This document shows positions 1-11,791 of a DNA stretch of 64,000 nucleotides, in pieces (the first letter of the stretch is position 1; every line of letters begins with the position of its first letter). The notes under the pieces are model-generated. The model searched no databases. It was given only the letters and a program-made list of their open reading frames with translations, and was not told the DNA's origin. A program made the position numbers and the translations under genes. Location of the stretch: NCBI GenBank assembly GCA_964016885.1, contig OZ024748.1, positions 32,027,595 to 32,091,594 of the forward strand. Reading direction: 5' to 3'. Source of the DNA: Eledone cirrhosa. Taxonomy: Eukaryota; Mollusca; Cephalopoda; Octopoda; Eledonidae.

Positions 1-1636
1 TCTGACATGGGCGAAGTTGCTGTTCTTGCATTAAATGTTAATGGTAAGCGTTGTACCAGTAGCTGTGAACGAAGCTATTATAGTAGTTTACCAGTGCTGG
101 CGAGAAGATGATGGGTAGGCGAGAAAATGTTGGCTTCCCAGATGTATTGCCGAATGTGCTAGGGAGCCAGGAAAAAATGGCTGGTTGCTTTGAAAAGAAA
201 AAAAGCAAGTTTAATCTGTAGGTGGGTTGCAGTGTAAATTCCATAATTCGGGCGAATCCACAGAAGTGGTGGAAATGCTGACAAGTCCAGTTCAATTTGC
301 TATCTTCCCAGCGAGTCGGGCAAAAACAGCAAGACGAAGGCTGTCATGGACGATCAGTGTGCAACGAGATGCAAAACTGTTTGAGTTCAGCTGCAATTAG
401 TATTCTCGTGTTGCGGTGCCAGTTTGAATCCAGTGGATTAAGCTCTATGAGCTGCTAGCATGTGACAGCACCTCAACCAGGTGAAAAGGGACTCGCAGAA
501 TATTACGTTTGAAGAACATATATCAAGAACAACATGTTGGTGTGTGACAAAAAAAATGTGTGCATATGCAGGTATGTAAAACAGCAAAGAATGTGAATGA
601 ACAAAAACCATGAGCAAGCAAATGGCAAAAGAGCACAAAACAAGTAAATCCATCCAACAAAGAAATATGTGAATGTAACAAACTAATAATTCAAAGTCAA
701 TCTAAGGGAGCAGAGAAATTGCTCAATAAGTTCAGTTTTTCAAAGTCAAATAGTTCACACATCACCAGTGTACAGACACTAGTTCTATCTGAAAACTGAA
801 AAAGAAGTTTGTTAATGCCGTTAGGGGTTAGATGTATGGTGTTTTTGTGAGTTTTCGTGGCCATTTTACCGTCCTGCCACCTTGTGTGACATAAGGTTGT
901 GTTGCTTATTGTTAAAGCAAAGTCAATGAATCTTCTGTAGAGTAGCAGTCAAGCGTTGAAGAACCCAGAGTCCAATATGGCAGCCACGTCTGACGCCACA
1001 ATGGTGAGAAAACTACTGTCTCAATTTCTCGAGTCCCTGTGGTAACGAGACAGAAGGTATGGTGGTTGTGTCGGTAAAGTTACAAGCCGTTTTGAAATTT
1101 CCGATGTGTGGTGGTTTGCGTCGGTAAGGCTATGAAGCTGCGATCTCACCACTCCCTGTCGTTGGTCAGTGGTTAAACAATGTTGTCGCTGCTGCTGCTG
1201 CTGCTGCTGTCGTCGTTGTTGATTGTAGACAGGACCTGTCGGTAGCCATTTTGAAATTCCCTCGTGGCGAAAAGTTTTTGAAATACTGCTAATTTTTCAA
1301 AAAAAACTTTGAAAGGAATATATTGTATCTTCGCAAGTTGCGAAAAGGCCGGCAACGTGGCAATAAAAGTTCAACTGAATGAAAAAGAAGGGCTGCGTCA
1401 AATTCTTACGTCGGTCAACACTTTAGCAGGATGGTTAGTCGTGGTCGCCACTTTAACAGGGTAGTTGAATGAAGGTCGTTAGTTGACAGTGTGGTGTGTA
1501 GCTGTGGCCAGTGGTCACAGTGTGGTAAAGTGATAGTATCCTCGTTGGATTATCTTGTCGATATAGACGTGAGGGAAGGTCCCTCGATCTATTTACCACC
1601 TTAGTATTTAGAATATTCCTTTCGTCAAGTCGCCAA
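1..1636. other. unassigned region, no gene recognised
   Basis: No open reading frame here shows a recognisable domain; the longest are under 90 codons and of biased composition. A short GCT microsatellite lies at 1188-1209. Two similar phrases about a CGTCGGTAAGG-type motif near 1070 and 1115 suggest a local imperfect duplication. It could be intron or intergenic DNA. Confidence 0.4.
1188..1209. repeat. (GCT)n trinucleotide microsatellite
   Basis: About seven consecutive GCT units, followed by a GTCGTCGTT run. Confidence 0.85.
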
Positions 1637-2036
1637 TTCCAGCAGCATGGATTATAGATGTTATTGAGACACGAGTAACATAATAATGATTTCAACAGCA
1701 GAAATTAGAGATGAAATGTATGTTTATTTTTGATGTAGCACAAACAATGTTTGTTAACTTATATGGTTGAAGTTACAGATAAAAAGAGCTTACAAAAGGG
1801 AATGTGCCATTGCGCAGAAAAGCCGGCGAGGCTAGGGTACAATATCTCACCGTTACATTATGCGTGTTGCTGGCTCGAAGTTCCTGGTATAAAAGGGGGA
1901 TTCTTCAAATCTTCGCGGGGAATTTCTTCCTCAGGGCGCGTAGGGATATATCCTCCTCTCCTGGCGCTAATTGGCTGAGCTGAGCCAAATCACGCACAGA
2001 GAATGTATGTGAGTCCGCGGAATGTAGGTCACTACA
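1637..2036 (+). promoter_or_regulatory. promoter-like element, left member of a distant inverted pair
   Basis: This ~400-bp stretch reappears in reverse complement at 62889-63327, with clear identity over most of its length. It carries a TATAAAA box at 1888-1894 followed by a GC-richer stretch, and an inverted CCAAT motif (ATTGGCTGAG) near 1970. These resemble a core promoter, but the start-site function is inferred. The distal copy lacks an obvious TATA box at the matching place. It may equally be an unclassified repeat present twice. Satellite DNA starts directly after it. Confidence 0.45.
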
Positions 2037-2709
2037 TATATATATCTATATATATATATATCTTGTATTATTTTTTATGCTTGTTAAATTATGCCCAAAT
2101 TACGGGGATCTTATATAAACCATGACCTTAATTCTGTCGTATTTTTCAAAACAAATCTTCTTATATATTTTATATATATTTTGTTATGCCCCAAATACGA
2201 GGACTTTATTTAAACTCTTAACCTCTGATCCCTGATATCTTCACCGCCCCCCCCCCCCCACCTCTGTCGTGGTGGCTCGCCCCCAATCCCTTCCTCTCTC
2301 TCCAAATATAAAATAAATCCTTTGCAAGTACGAAACCTCAGAAAACGCCAACACTATTCAGGTTAGGCTGCTATGACGGTGTAATGTAACGTACAAATAT
2401 TTCTTCACTCTTCTCACCATTTTAATTCCCTAGTCCATTCATCAATCTGTATCATTTCTCCCAAAATCCAATCTTTGCTTTTCTATTCGATAATTCTAGC
2501 GTATTTTTCAAAACAAATTTGTATTATTTTTTATGCTTGTTAAATTATGCCCAAAATACGGGGATCTTATTTAAATATTAACCTTAATTCTATCGTATTT
2601 TTCAAAACAAAACTTCTTATATATTTTATATATATATTGTTATGCTTGTTAAATCATGCCCCAAATACGAGGACTTTATTTAAACTCTTAACCTCTGCTC
2701 CTATGTCCG

Positions 2710-3100
2710 GAAATCCATTGATGAACGCCAACCGCACCGTGCGTTCGCATTCCGCCTGGTAACCGGCCAACATAGCCAACCGCCTTATTTCCGCTGCGAA
2801 AATGTCGACGCGCTCACCATTCCACCTGATTCTTGCCAGCTTAGTAAAAGCCGCCAACCGTCCCTCGGCGAATGCATCCATCAGACGCCTCTCAATCTTC
2901 TGCACATCTCTTTGGCTGTGCTCGTCCAACTCAAGGAAGAGTACCAGCGCGTCGCCCTCGAGGTACAATGCCATGAGGCCGGCCACGACCTCTATCTTCT
3001 GCAAGCTTGCGACGAGCCGAACCTGCCGCAGCCAAGTGACAACATCACCTTCCCCGGTGAATGCCCTGATAGCTTCGTTCATCCGTAGTCTTGTCGCCAT
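2710..3100 (-). pseudogene. retrotransposon gag-like exon, truncated copy 1
   Basis: The minus-strand reading frame starts with ATG at 3100 and encodes a helical, charged protein of about 130 aa resembling the capsid part of Ty3/gypsy-type Gag. Visible features are an N-terminal F-T-G-E-G-D-V-V-x-W-L segment and a C-terminal R-L-A-F-I-N-G-F-P segment. It is ~95% identical to the copy at 4626-5078. The last residues diverge because an ~80-bp deletion bounded by CTATGT direct repeats removed the exon end and splice donor, so the frame runs into satellite DNA. No protease, RT or integrase adjoins it. The family assignment rests on general resemblance. Confidence 0.6.
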
Positions 3101-3185
3101 CTTCTGATTTGTCTTGCGGCAAGTGTTTTTTTTTTTGTTTTGTTTTTTTTTCAGTCGCCGAAATAGCTTGTGGTTAGAAAAAGCT

Positions 3186-3470
3186 ATCTCACTTACCGCT
3201 TTTCACAGGCGCCGCTAAATTCCACTGCAGGTACTCCTCTTCCACGTGCGTCCAACTGCTTAACACCGGGAGCTGCCCAAAACTCGCGTCCACACCGTGT
3301 ACTGGTCACCACTAGAGAGAGGCTCTCTCCTGGCCCTTCCGGTCGAGCATCCTTCCGGCCAAAGACCCCTTCCAGTCGAGCACTCCCCCACACCCTTCCG
3401 GTCGAGCACTCCCCCGCCTCCGGCCACCGAACGCCACACCATACCCACACTATCTTCACCCCCCACCCCC
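3186..3470 (-). other. GC-rich segment ending in a splice-donor motif, copy 1
   Basis: This segment ends, reading the minus strand, with the same CTGCAGTGG...AAAGCG|GTAAGTGAG sequence as the gag-like exon, but has unrelated DNA 5' of the CTGCAG. It contains several copies of a CCTTCCGGTCGAGCA-type phrase. The shared donor end looks like a duplicated exon 3' end joined to other DNA. Confidence 0.4.
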
Positions 3471-4625
3471 TCTATATCATGCTGGTTCGCCCCCAATCCC
3501 TTCCTCCCTCTCCAAATATAAAATAACTCCTTTGCAAGTACGAAACCTCAGAAAACGCCAACCCAATCTTTGCTTTTCTATTCGATAATTCTAGCGTATT
3601 TTTCAAAACAAATCTTGTATTATGTTTTATGCTTGTTAAATTATGCCCAAAATACGGGGATCTTATTTAAACATTAACCTTAATTCTGACGTATTTTTCA
3701 AAACAAATCTTCGTATATATTTTATATATATTTTGTTATGCTTGTTAAATTATGCCCAAAATACGAGGACTTTATTTAAACACTTAACCTCTGCTCCCTC
3801 CTATCTTCACCATCCCCCCTCTCTATATCATGCTGGTTCGCCCCCAATCCCTTCCTCTCTCTCCAAATATAAAATAAATCCTTTGCAAGTACTAAACCTC
3901 AGAAAACGCCAACACTATTCAGGCTAGGCTGCTAACACGGTGTAATGTAAGGTACAAATATTTCTTCACTCTTCTCACCATTTTAATTCCCTAGTCCATT
4001 CATCAATCTGTATCATTTCTCCCAGAATCCAATTTTGCTTTACTATTCGATAATTCTAGCGTATTTTTCAAAACAAATCTTGGATTATTTTTTATGCTTG
4101 TTAACTTATGCCCAAAATACGGGGATCTTATTTAAACCTTAAACTTAATTCTCTCCTATTTTTCAAAACAAATCTTCTTATATATTTTATATATATTTTG
4201 TTATCCTTGTTACCCAAATACGAGGACTTTATTTAAACTCTTAACTTCTGCACCTTCCTAACTTCACCCCCCTCTATATCATGCTGGTTCGCCCCCAATC
4301 CCTTCCTTTCTCTCCAAATATAAAATAAATCCTTTGCAGGTACAAAACCTCAGAAAACGCCAACCCAATCTTTGCTTTTCTATTCGATAATTCTAGCGTA
4401 TTTTTCAAAACAAATTTGTATTATTTTTTATGCTTGTTAAATTATGCCCAAAATACGGGGATCTTATTTAAACATTAACCTTAATTCTGTCGTATTTTTC
4501 AAAACAAAATTCTTATATATTTTATATATATGTTGTTATCCTTGTTAAATAATGCCCCAAATACGAGGCCTTTATTTAAACTCTTAACCTATGCTCCTAT
4601 GTATCTGTGGTTAGAAAAAGCTATC

Positions 4626-5078
4626 TCACTTACCGCTTTTCACAGGCGCCGCTAAATTCCACTGCAGTTTCACCGCTATGTCGTCCGGAAATCCATTGAT
4701 GAACGCCAACCGCACCGTGCGTTCGCATTCCGCCTCGTAACCGGCCAACATAGCCAACCGCCTTATTTCCGCTGCGAAAATGTCGACGCGCTCACCATTC
4801 CACCTGATTCTCACCAGCTTAGCAAAAGCCGCCAACGGTCCCTCGGCGAATGTATCCATCAGACGCCTCTCAATCTTCTGCACATCTCTTTGGCTGTGCT
4901 CGTCCAACTCAAGGAAGAGTACCAGCGCGTCGCCCTCGAGGTACAATGCCATGAGGCCGGCCACGTCCTCTATCTTCTGCAAGCTTGCGACGAGCCGAAC
5001 CTGCCGCAGCCAAGCGACAACATCACCTTCCCCGGTGAATGCCCTGATAGCTTCGTTCATCCGTAGTCTTGTCGCCAT
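4626..5078 (-). CDS. retrotransposon gag-like exon with 5' splice-site motif
   Basis: The 150-codon minus-strand frame starts at ATG 5078. It has the F-T-G-E-G-D-V-V-A-W-L-R-Q motif near residue 14, amphipathic helices through residue 120, and a Gag-like F-I-N-G-F-P-D-D-I-A-V-K-L-Q end. Near residue 149 the DNA reads AAAGCG followed by GTAAGTGAG, a strong 5' splice-donor consensus, so this may be the first coding exon of a spliced Gag-derived gene. No acceptor or downstream pol domain was recognised nearby. The upstream DNA on the minus strand is a long A tract. It sits inside a satellite array and is duplicated at 2710-3100. Expression and domestication are not shown. Confidence 0.55.
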   Translation of the reverse strand: MATRLRMNEAIRAFTGEGDVVAWLRQVRLVASLQKIEDVAGLMALYLEGDALVLFLELDEHSQRDVQKIERRLMDTFAEGPLAAFAKLVRIRWNGERVDIFAAEIRRLAMLAGYEAECERTVRLAFINGFPDDIAVKLQWNLAAPVKSGK

Positions 5079-6210
5079 CTTCCGATTTGTCTTGCGGCAA
5101 GTGATTTTTTTTTTTTTTTTTTTTTTCAGTCGCCGAAATAGCTTGTGGTTAGAAAAAGCTATCTCACTTACCGCTTTTCACAGGCGCCGCTAAATTCCAC
5201 TGCAGGTACTCCTCTTCCACGTGCGTCCAACTGCTTAACACCGGGAGCTGCCCAAAACTCGCGTCCACACCGTGTACTGGTCACCACTAGAGAGAGGCTC
5301 TCTCCTGGCCCTTCCGGTCGAGCATCCTTCCGGCCAAAGACCCCTTCCAGTCGAGCACTCCCCCACACCCTTCCGGTCGAGCACACCCCCGCCTCCGGCC
5401 ACCGAACGCCACACCATACCCACACTATCTTCACCCCCCCCCCCCCTCTATATCATGCTGGTTCGCCCCCAATCCCTTCCTCTCTCTCCAAATATAAAAT
5501 AACTCCTTTGCAAGTACGAAACCTCAGAAAACGCCAACCCAATCTTTGCTTTTCTATTCGATAATTCTAGCGTATTTTTCAAAACAAATCTTGTATTATG
5601 TTTTATGCTTGTTAAATTATGCCCAAAATACGGGGATCTTATTTAAACATTAACCTTAATTCTGACGTATTTTTCAAAACAAATCTTCGTATATATTTTA
5701 TATATATTTTGTTATGCTTGTTAAATTATGCCCAAAATACGAGGACTTTATTTAAACACTTAACCTCTGCTCCCTCCTATCTTCACCATCCCCCCTCTCT
5801 ATATCATGCTGGTTCGCCCCCAATCCCTTCCTCTCTCTCCAAATATAAAATAAATCCTTTGCAAGTACTAAACCTCAGAAAACGCCAACACTATTCAGGC
5901 TAGGCTGCTAAGACGGTGTAATGTAACGTACAAATATTTCTTCACTCTTCTCACCATTTTAATTCCCTAGTCCATTCATCAATCTGTATCATTTTTCCCA
6001 GAATCCAATTTTGCTTTACTATTCGATAATTCTAGCGTATTTTTCAAAACAAATCTTGGATTATTTTTTATGCTTGTTAACTTATGCCTAAAATACGGGG
6101 ATCTTATTTTAACCTTAACCTTAATTCTGTCGTATTTTTCAAAACAAATCTTTTTATATATTTTATATATATTTTGTTATGCTTGTTAAATTATGCCCCA
6201 AATACGAGGA
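4674..6210. repeat. second copy of the ~1.98-kb tandem duplication
   Basis: Near-identical to the block beginning at 2695. It retains a ~60-bp direct repeat on both sides of the gag-like exon (4611-4670 and 5147-5207). The first copy has lost the left member. Confidence 0.8.
5163..5445 (-). other. GC-rich segment ending in a splice-donor motif, copy 2
   Basis: Near-identical to the segment at 3186-3470 and part of the ~1.98-kb tandem duplication. It carries the same phrase array and the same GTAAGTGAG donor motif. Confidence 0.4.
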
Positions 6211-6767
6211 CTTTATTTAAACTCTTAACCTCTGCCCATTCCTATCTTCACCCCCCTCCCCTCTATATCATGCTGGTTCGCCCCCAATCCCTTCCTCTCT
6301 CTCCAAATATAAAATAAATCCTTTGCAAGTACGAAACCTCAGAAAACGCCAACCCAATCTTTGCTTTTCTATTCGATAATTCTAGCGTATTTTTCAAAAC
6401 AAATTTGTATTATTTTTTATGCTAGTTAAATTATGCCCAAAATATGGGGATCTTATTTAAACATTAACCTTAATTCTGTCGTATTTTTCAAAACAAATCT
6501 TATATATTTTATATATATTTTGGTATGCTTGTTAAAGTATGCCCAAAATACGAGGACTTTATTTAAACTCTTAAATAAATTCTGCTCCTTCCTATCTTCA
6601 CCCCCCCCCCTCTATATCATGCTGGTTCGCCCCCAATCCCTTCCTCTCTCTCCAAATATAAAATAACTCCTTTGCAAGTACGAAACCTCAGAAAACGCCA
6701 TCCCTATTCAGGCTAGGCTGCTAACACGGTTTAATGTAAGGTACAAATATTTATTCACTCTTCTCAC

Positions 6768-7097
6768 TATAGCGAAGATACTGGGTTGTATGAATGTAAC
6801 AAAACGAGGCATAGTTTGTATGTATAATATTTAATTAACAATGGTAGATAGTATAGTTGACATGTCAAAGAAATAGATGAAAGAATGAAACAAAGTTAGT
6901 CGTTACCGTTTTGATTGCCAGGCAAACGCGGCTGGCAGAAGACGCCTGGCTAAGGCCAGGCGCCGGAAGGCAAATGAGAGAGAGAGAGCCGAAGGCTATT
7001 CGTTTTATAGGGCTCTGACCGGAAGTTACAGAAAAGGTTCTACTTCCCGTCTAGATGTTAATCTATTGGGGTCACAACAAGGGAGACAACCGCCACA
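6768..7097 (-). repeat. 3' LTR
   Basis: Direct repeat of 8361-8697. It contains a CG-rich hairpin-like segment (GCCTGGC...GCCAGGC) near 6940. Confidence 0.85.
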
Positions 7098-8325
7098 TAA
7101 CCTCCCGCCAGAATTTTAGGATATAAAAATCGAATGAAAATATGTAGCAAGTTGGCGAGAATGTTGTAACAGGCATGAAAATTACGACAAAAGAATGTTT
7201 GCAAAAATCAATTATAGATATCAAGGTAGCCAACCGCTCTTGGCCAGAGAACGACTGGACATCTATCTATCCATCACCCAAAGATACAATGTAATAAAGT
7301 AAGAGAAGGGCTCAAAGTTCAAATGTACCAAATATAGTTCACGGGTGTGCAATCACATGACAGCAGGAAAGAAAGTGTGTTCCAGAGAATGAATGTAGGT
7401 GGTTTCTGTTCTGTGGTATATCGTGAAATTTCCAACCTCCGAATGGATTTTCTCACAGGAAGAGTGCTGCAAAAATAAATTCTCTGGCTTTGGTTGTTGG
7501 TGAAGCTGTGTTGATGTTGTTGTCTCGCTGAGTGAGCGTATTCGGTGTTAAAATTCACAGTAAAAAAAATTTTTCAGAAAAAATGAGTTGCACAAAGTGC
7601 TAGAAATAGCAGCCGAAGTTGATGGTCGATGTTGAGAATGCGTTGACCTGGAAGGGTCAAGAGGCCAGCGACCAAAGAAATAAACATTCTGAATAAATGC
7701 GCAGTTTTCAACGGCAAATTAACGTGGTAAATTTTTAAACCGGCAAATAGGAGAATATAGCTTAAGGCTGAAGAATCCTTGGCGAGAAACGTTATCTCTG
7801 GCGTGCGGCTATCTCTGTGAGTCGAGAATTTGTGCTGCCTACACGTGCCAATACAAGGTTGAAAAAATAATATTTCTAACGCGCGAGAAAATGATAGTGC
7901 AAGTGTGAAAGTGACAATGCTGAAAAAGAAAGGCTTCACTTAGCATAATTATTGGTGTGAAGTTTGGAAAAAAAACTTGAACGATGAAGAAAACGATGAA
8001 AAAAAAAAAGGCAATGGTCCATCGAAAATAAATGTTCCTGTTTTTTAAAAAATATCAAATTTCTTTTTTTTTTTTGTGTGTGTTTTGAAAGTGTTCGTTG
8101 TAAGAAACGAGAAACATGTATATATATCGTGAAATGCGACAGTTAGTTGATGCGTGAGAGAAAAAGTCTGTCTGTGCGAAAATTTCACATGTGCGTGTGT
8201 CCGTTTCTTTGACTGAGTATTTTCATAGTTTGTCAATAAATTTGCTGTGTATTCGTAATGTTACTCACACAACTCCAGAATCTGCTATTTTTTTCTTTTT
8301 TCGGGGTGACCACTTATAGCCATGA

Positions 8326-8359
8326 ACGGCTGCGTGTTCGTATCACATCAGGGTTACCA
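8326..8359 (-). other. tRNA-Trp primer-binding site
   Basis: The plus strand reads like the 3' end of a tRNA-Trp including the T arm and CCA, with several substitutions. It abuts the LTR at the position expected for the minus-strand primer site. Confidence 0.7.
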
Positions 8360-8360
8360 A

Positions 8361-8697
8361 TATAGCGAAGATACTGGGTTGTATGAATGTAACAAGGAAT
8401 ACATTGTTTGTGTAGATAATATTTAATCAACGATCATGGATTTAGATAGAACAGTTGCGCAAAGTGCTAGAAATAGATGAAAGAATGAAACAAAGTTAGT
8501 CGTTACCGTTTTGATTGCCAGGCAAACGCGGCTGGCAGAAGACGCCTGGCTAAGGCCAGGCGCCGGAAGGCAAATGAGAGAGAAGGAGCCGAAGGCTATT
8601 CGTTTTATAGGGCTCTGACCGGAAGTTACAGAAAAGGTTCTACTTCCCGTCTAGATGTTAATCTATTGGGGTCACAACAAGGGAGACAACCGCCACA
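8361..8697 (-). repeat. 5' LTR
   Basis: Direct repeat of 6768-7097 with clear divergence in the first 100 bp. The remainder is nearly identical. Confidence 0.85.
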
Positions 8698-11285
8698 TCA
8701 CCATTTTAATTCCCTAGGCCATTCATCAATCTGTATCATTTCTCCCAGAATCCAATTTTGCTTTACTATTCGATAATTCTAGCGTATTTTTCAAAACAAA
8801 TCTTGTATTATTTTTTATGCTTGTTAACTTATGCCTAAAATACGGGGATCTTATTTTAACCTTAACCTTAATTCTGTCGTATTTTTCAAAACAAATCTTC
8901 TTATATATTTTGTTATGCTTGTTAAATTATGCCCCAAATACGAGGACTTTATTTAAACTCTTAACCTCTGCCCATTCCTATCTTCACCCCCCCTCTCCCC
9001 TCTATATCATGCTTGTTCGCCCCGAATCCCTTCCTCTCTCTCCAAATATAAAATAAATCCTTTGCAAGTACGAAACCTCAGAAAACGCCAACCCAATCTT
9101 TGCTTTTCTATTCGATAATTCTAGCGTATTTTTCAAAACAAATCTTGTATTATTTTTTATGCTTGTTAAATTATGCCCAAAATACGGGGATCTTATTTAA
9201 ACATTAACCTTAATTCTGACGTATTTTTCAAAACAAATCTTCGTATATATTTTATATATATTTTGTTATGCTTGTTAAATTATGCCCAAAATACGAGGAC
9301 TTTATTTAAACTCTTAACCACTGCTCTCTCCTATCTTCAGCATCCCCCCTCTCTATATCATGCTGGTTCGCCCCCAATCCCTTCCTCTCTCTCCAAATAT
9401 AAAATAAATCCTTTGCAAGTACTAAACCTCAGAAAACGCCAACACTATTCAGGCTAGGCTGCTAAGACGGTGTAATGTAACGTACACATATTTCTTCACT
9501 CTTCTCACCATTTTAATTCCCTAGTCCATTCATCAATCTGTATCATTTCTCCCAGAATCCAATCTTTGCTATTCTATTCGATAATTCTAGCGTATTTTTC
9601 AAAACAAATCTTGTAATATTTTTTATGCTTGTTAACTTATGCTCAAAATACGGGGATCTTATTTAAACCTTAAACTTAATTCTCTCCTATTTTTCAAAAC
9701 AAATCTTCTTATATATTTTATATATATTTTGTTATCCTTGTTAAATTATGCCCCAAATACGAGGACTTTATTTAAACTCTTAACCTCTGCCCATTCCTAT
9801 CTTCACCCCCCCCCCCTCTATATCATGCTGGTTCGCCCCCAATCGCTTCCTCTCTGTCCAAATATAAAATAAATCCTTTGCAAGTACGAAACCTCAGAAA
9901 ACGCCAACCCAATCTTTGCTTTTCTATTCGATAATTCTAGCGTATTTTTCAAAACAAATCTTGTATTATTTTTTATGCTAGTTAAATTATACCCAAAATA
10001 CGGGGATCTTATTTAAACATTAACCTTAATTCTATCGTATTTTTCAAAACAAATCTTCTTATATATTTTATATATATTTGGTATGCTTGTTAAAGTATGC
10101 CCCAAATACGAGGACTTTATTTAAACTCTTAAATAAATTCTGCTCCTTCCTATCTTCACCCCCCCCCCTCTATATCATGCTGGTTTGCCCCCAATCCCTT
10201 CCTCTCTCTCCAAATATAAAATAACTTCTTTGCAAGTACGAAACCTCAGAAAACGACATACCTATTCAGGCTAGGCTGCTAACACGGTGTAATGTAAGGT
10301 ACAAATATTTCTTCACTCTTCTCACCATTTTAATTCCCTAGTCCATTCATCAATCTGTATCATTTCTCCCAGAATCCAATTTTGCTTTACTATTCGATAA
10401 TTCTAGCGTATTTTTCAAAACAAATCTTGTATTATTTTTTATGCTTGTTAACTTATGCCTAAAATACGGGGATCTTATTTTAACCTTAACCTTAATTCTG
10501 TCGTATTTTTCAAAACAAATCTTTTTATATATTTTATATATATTTTGTTATGCTTGTTAAATTATGCCCCAAATACGAGGACTTTATTTAAACTCTTAAC
10601 CTCTGCCCATTCCTATCTTCACCCCCTCCCCTCTATATCATGCTGGTTCGCCCCCAATCCCTTCCTCTCTCTCCAAATATAAAATAAATCCTTTGCAAGT
10701 ACGAAACCTCAGAAAACGCCAACCCAATCTTTGCTTTTCTATTCGATAATTCTAGCGTATTTTTCAAAACAAATCTTGTATTATTTTTTATGCTAGTTAA
10801 ATTATGCCCAAAATACGGGGATCTTATTCAAACATTAAAACCTTAATTCTGTCGCATTTTTCAAAAAAATCTTCTTATATATTTTATATATATTTTGTTA
10901 TGCTTGTTAAATTATGCCCAAAATACGAGGACTTTATTTAAACTCTTAAATTCTGCTCCTTCCTATCTTCACCCCCCCCCCCTCTATATCATGCTGGTTC
11001 GCCCCCAATCCCTTCTTCTCTCTCCAAATATAAAATAACTCCTTTGCATGTACGAAATATCAGAAAACGCCATCACTATTCAGGCTAGGCTGCAAACACG
11101 GTGTAATGTAACGTACAAATATTTCTTCACTCTTCTCACCATTTTAATTCCCTAGTCCATTCATCAATCTGTATCATTCCTCCCAGCATCCAATCTTTGC
11201 TTTTCTATTCGATAATTCTAGCGTATTTTTCAAAACACATCTTGTATTATTTTTTATGCTTGTTAAATTATGCCCAAAATACGGG

Positions 11286-11748
11286 ATCCCAAGTATTTTA
11301 CTTTTAATGCGTACCTTATAAATTCTTTAATTTTTAACCTTCAATCCCTAACTCTTAGGCCTTTTCAAATTCTCTTAACTCCCTATAACCCATCCCTTTT
11401 ACAACTCCTACAACTAATATAAAAGAGCCCCCTTAGAATATAGTCCCCAAATATACAAGCGGAGCTGTTGATGTATACCACGATTTCAAACTGTTAATCT
11501 TGAATGAAACGTTGATGTAAATAATGAACTTACAATCTCCTGTTATATGCCTTGTGAAAGACCCACCATATGGTCGGACGAACCGGCTGTCGTCAATAAA
11601 CTTGTTATAATGTCATAATAGTTCTTTTGTTCTTTTTCATTAATATTTCTGCTCTGCTTATACGGATAGAGCTTAACTAGCTACCGTCGCATATTTGGTA
11701 GGTCAGGCGTGATCATCGCGATTCACGTACGACCTACCATACATATTA

Positions 11749-11750
<2 letters not shown>
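11286..11750. other. unassigned region after the satellite
   Basis: The satellite core stops abruptly at the ACGGGATC junction. The following ~460 bp hold no coding frame or repeat that I recognise. Confidence 0.4.

Positions 11751-11789
<39 letters not shown>
11751..11789. repeat. (TA)n microsatellite
   Basis: Uninterrupted TA dinucleotides. Confidence 0.9.

Positions 11790-11791
<2 letters not shown>

Larger units (their letters stand above)
2695..4230. repeat. first copy of a ~1.98-kb tandem duplication
   Basis: The block containing the gag-like exon, its GC-rich flank and the following satellite units recurs about 1976-1978 bp downstream. Matched points are 2802 and 4780, and 3643 and 5619. 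The two copies are nearly identical, so the duplication is recent relative to satellite divergence. Confidence 0.8.
6764..8701 (-). mobile_element. non-autonomous LTR retrotransposon (CsRn1-like primer site)
   Basis: Two direct repeats (6768-7097 and 8361-8697) flank a 1.26-kb internal region, and the whole is bounded by TCAC target duplications (6764-6767, 8698-8701). On the minus strand the LTR begins TGTGGCGG. Directly inside the 5' LTR (8361-8697) lies a primer-binding site matching the 3' end of tRNA-Trp, the primer used by the CsRn1 clade of Ty3/gypsy elements. The internal region has only short frames without Gag, protease, RT or integrase motifs, so mobilisation must have relied on another element. 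It is inserted in the satellite. A related element lies at 26748-29048, and a solo LTR at 61278-61689. Confidence 0.8.
2040..11285. repeat. AT-rich satellite array with alternating short and long units
   Basis: At least thirteen units share a core with the phrases TTTTTCAAAACAAATCTTG, TTATGCCCAAAATACGG and CCCCCAATCCCTTCCTCTC. Starts of the core at about 8791, 9132, 9598, 9950, 10417, 10766 and 11231 give spacings of 341, 466, 352, 467, 349 and 465. A short and a long unit therefore alternate in an ~816-bp higher-order repeat. The long unit adds a block with ACACTATTCAGGCTAGGCTG. Each unit itself holds two diverged copies of a ~95-bp subrepeat. Short ORFs repeated in every unit are by-products of the repeat. 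The array is interrupted by gag-like copies and an LTR element. Confidence 0.9.

Noticed and set aside
438..653. 71-codon minus-strand hydrophobic frame
   Set aside because: Short, no homology recognised, no start or splice context; chance ORF is more likely.
7574..7939. 121-codon minus-strand frame in the LTR element interior
   Set aside because: No Gag-like or other domain, and the related interior at 27265-28695 does not preserve it as one frame.
2547..10682. Repeated ~77-94-codon plus-strand frames beginning M-P-K-I-R-G-S-Y
   Set aside because: They occur once per satellite unit, change with the C-tract lengths and have no domain; they are by-products of the satellite.
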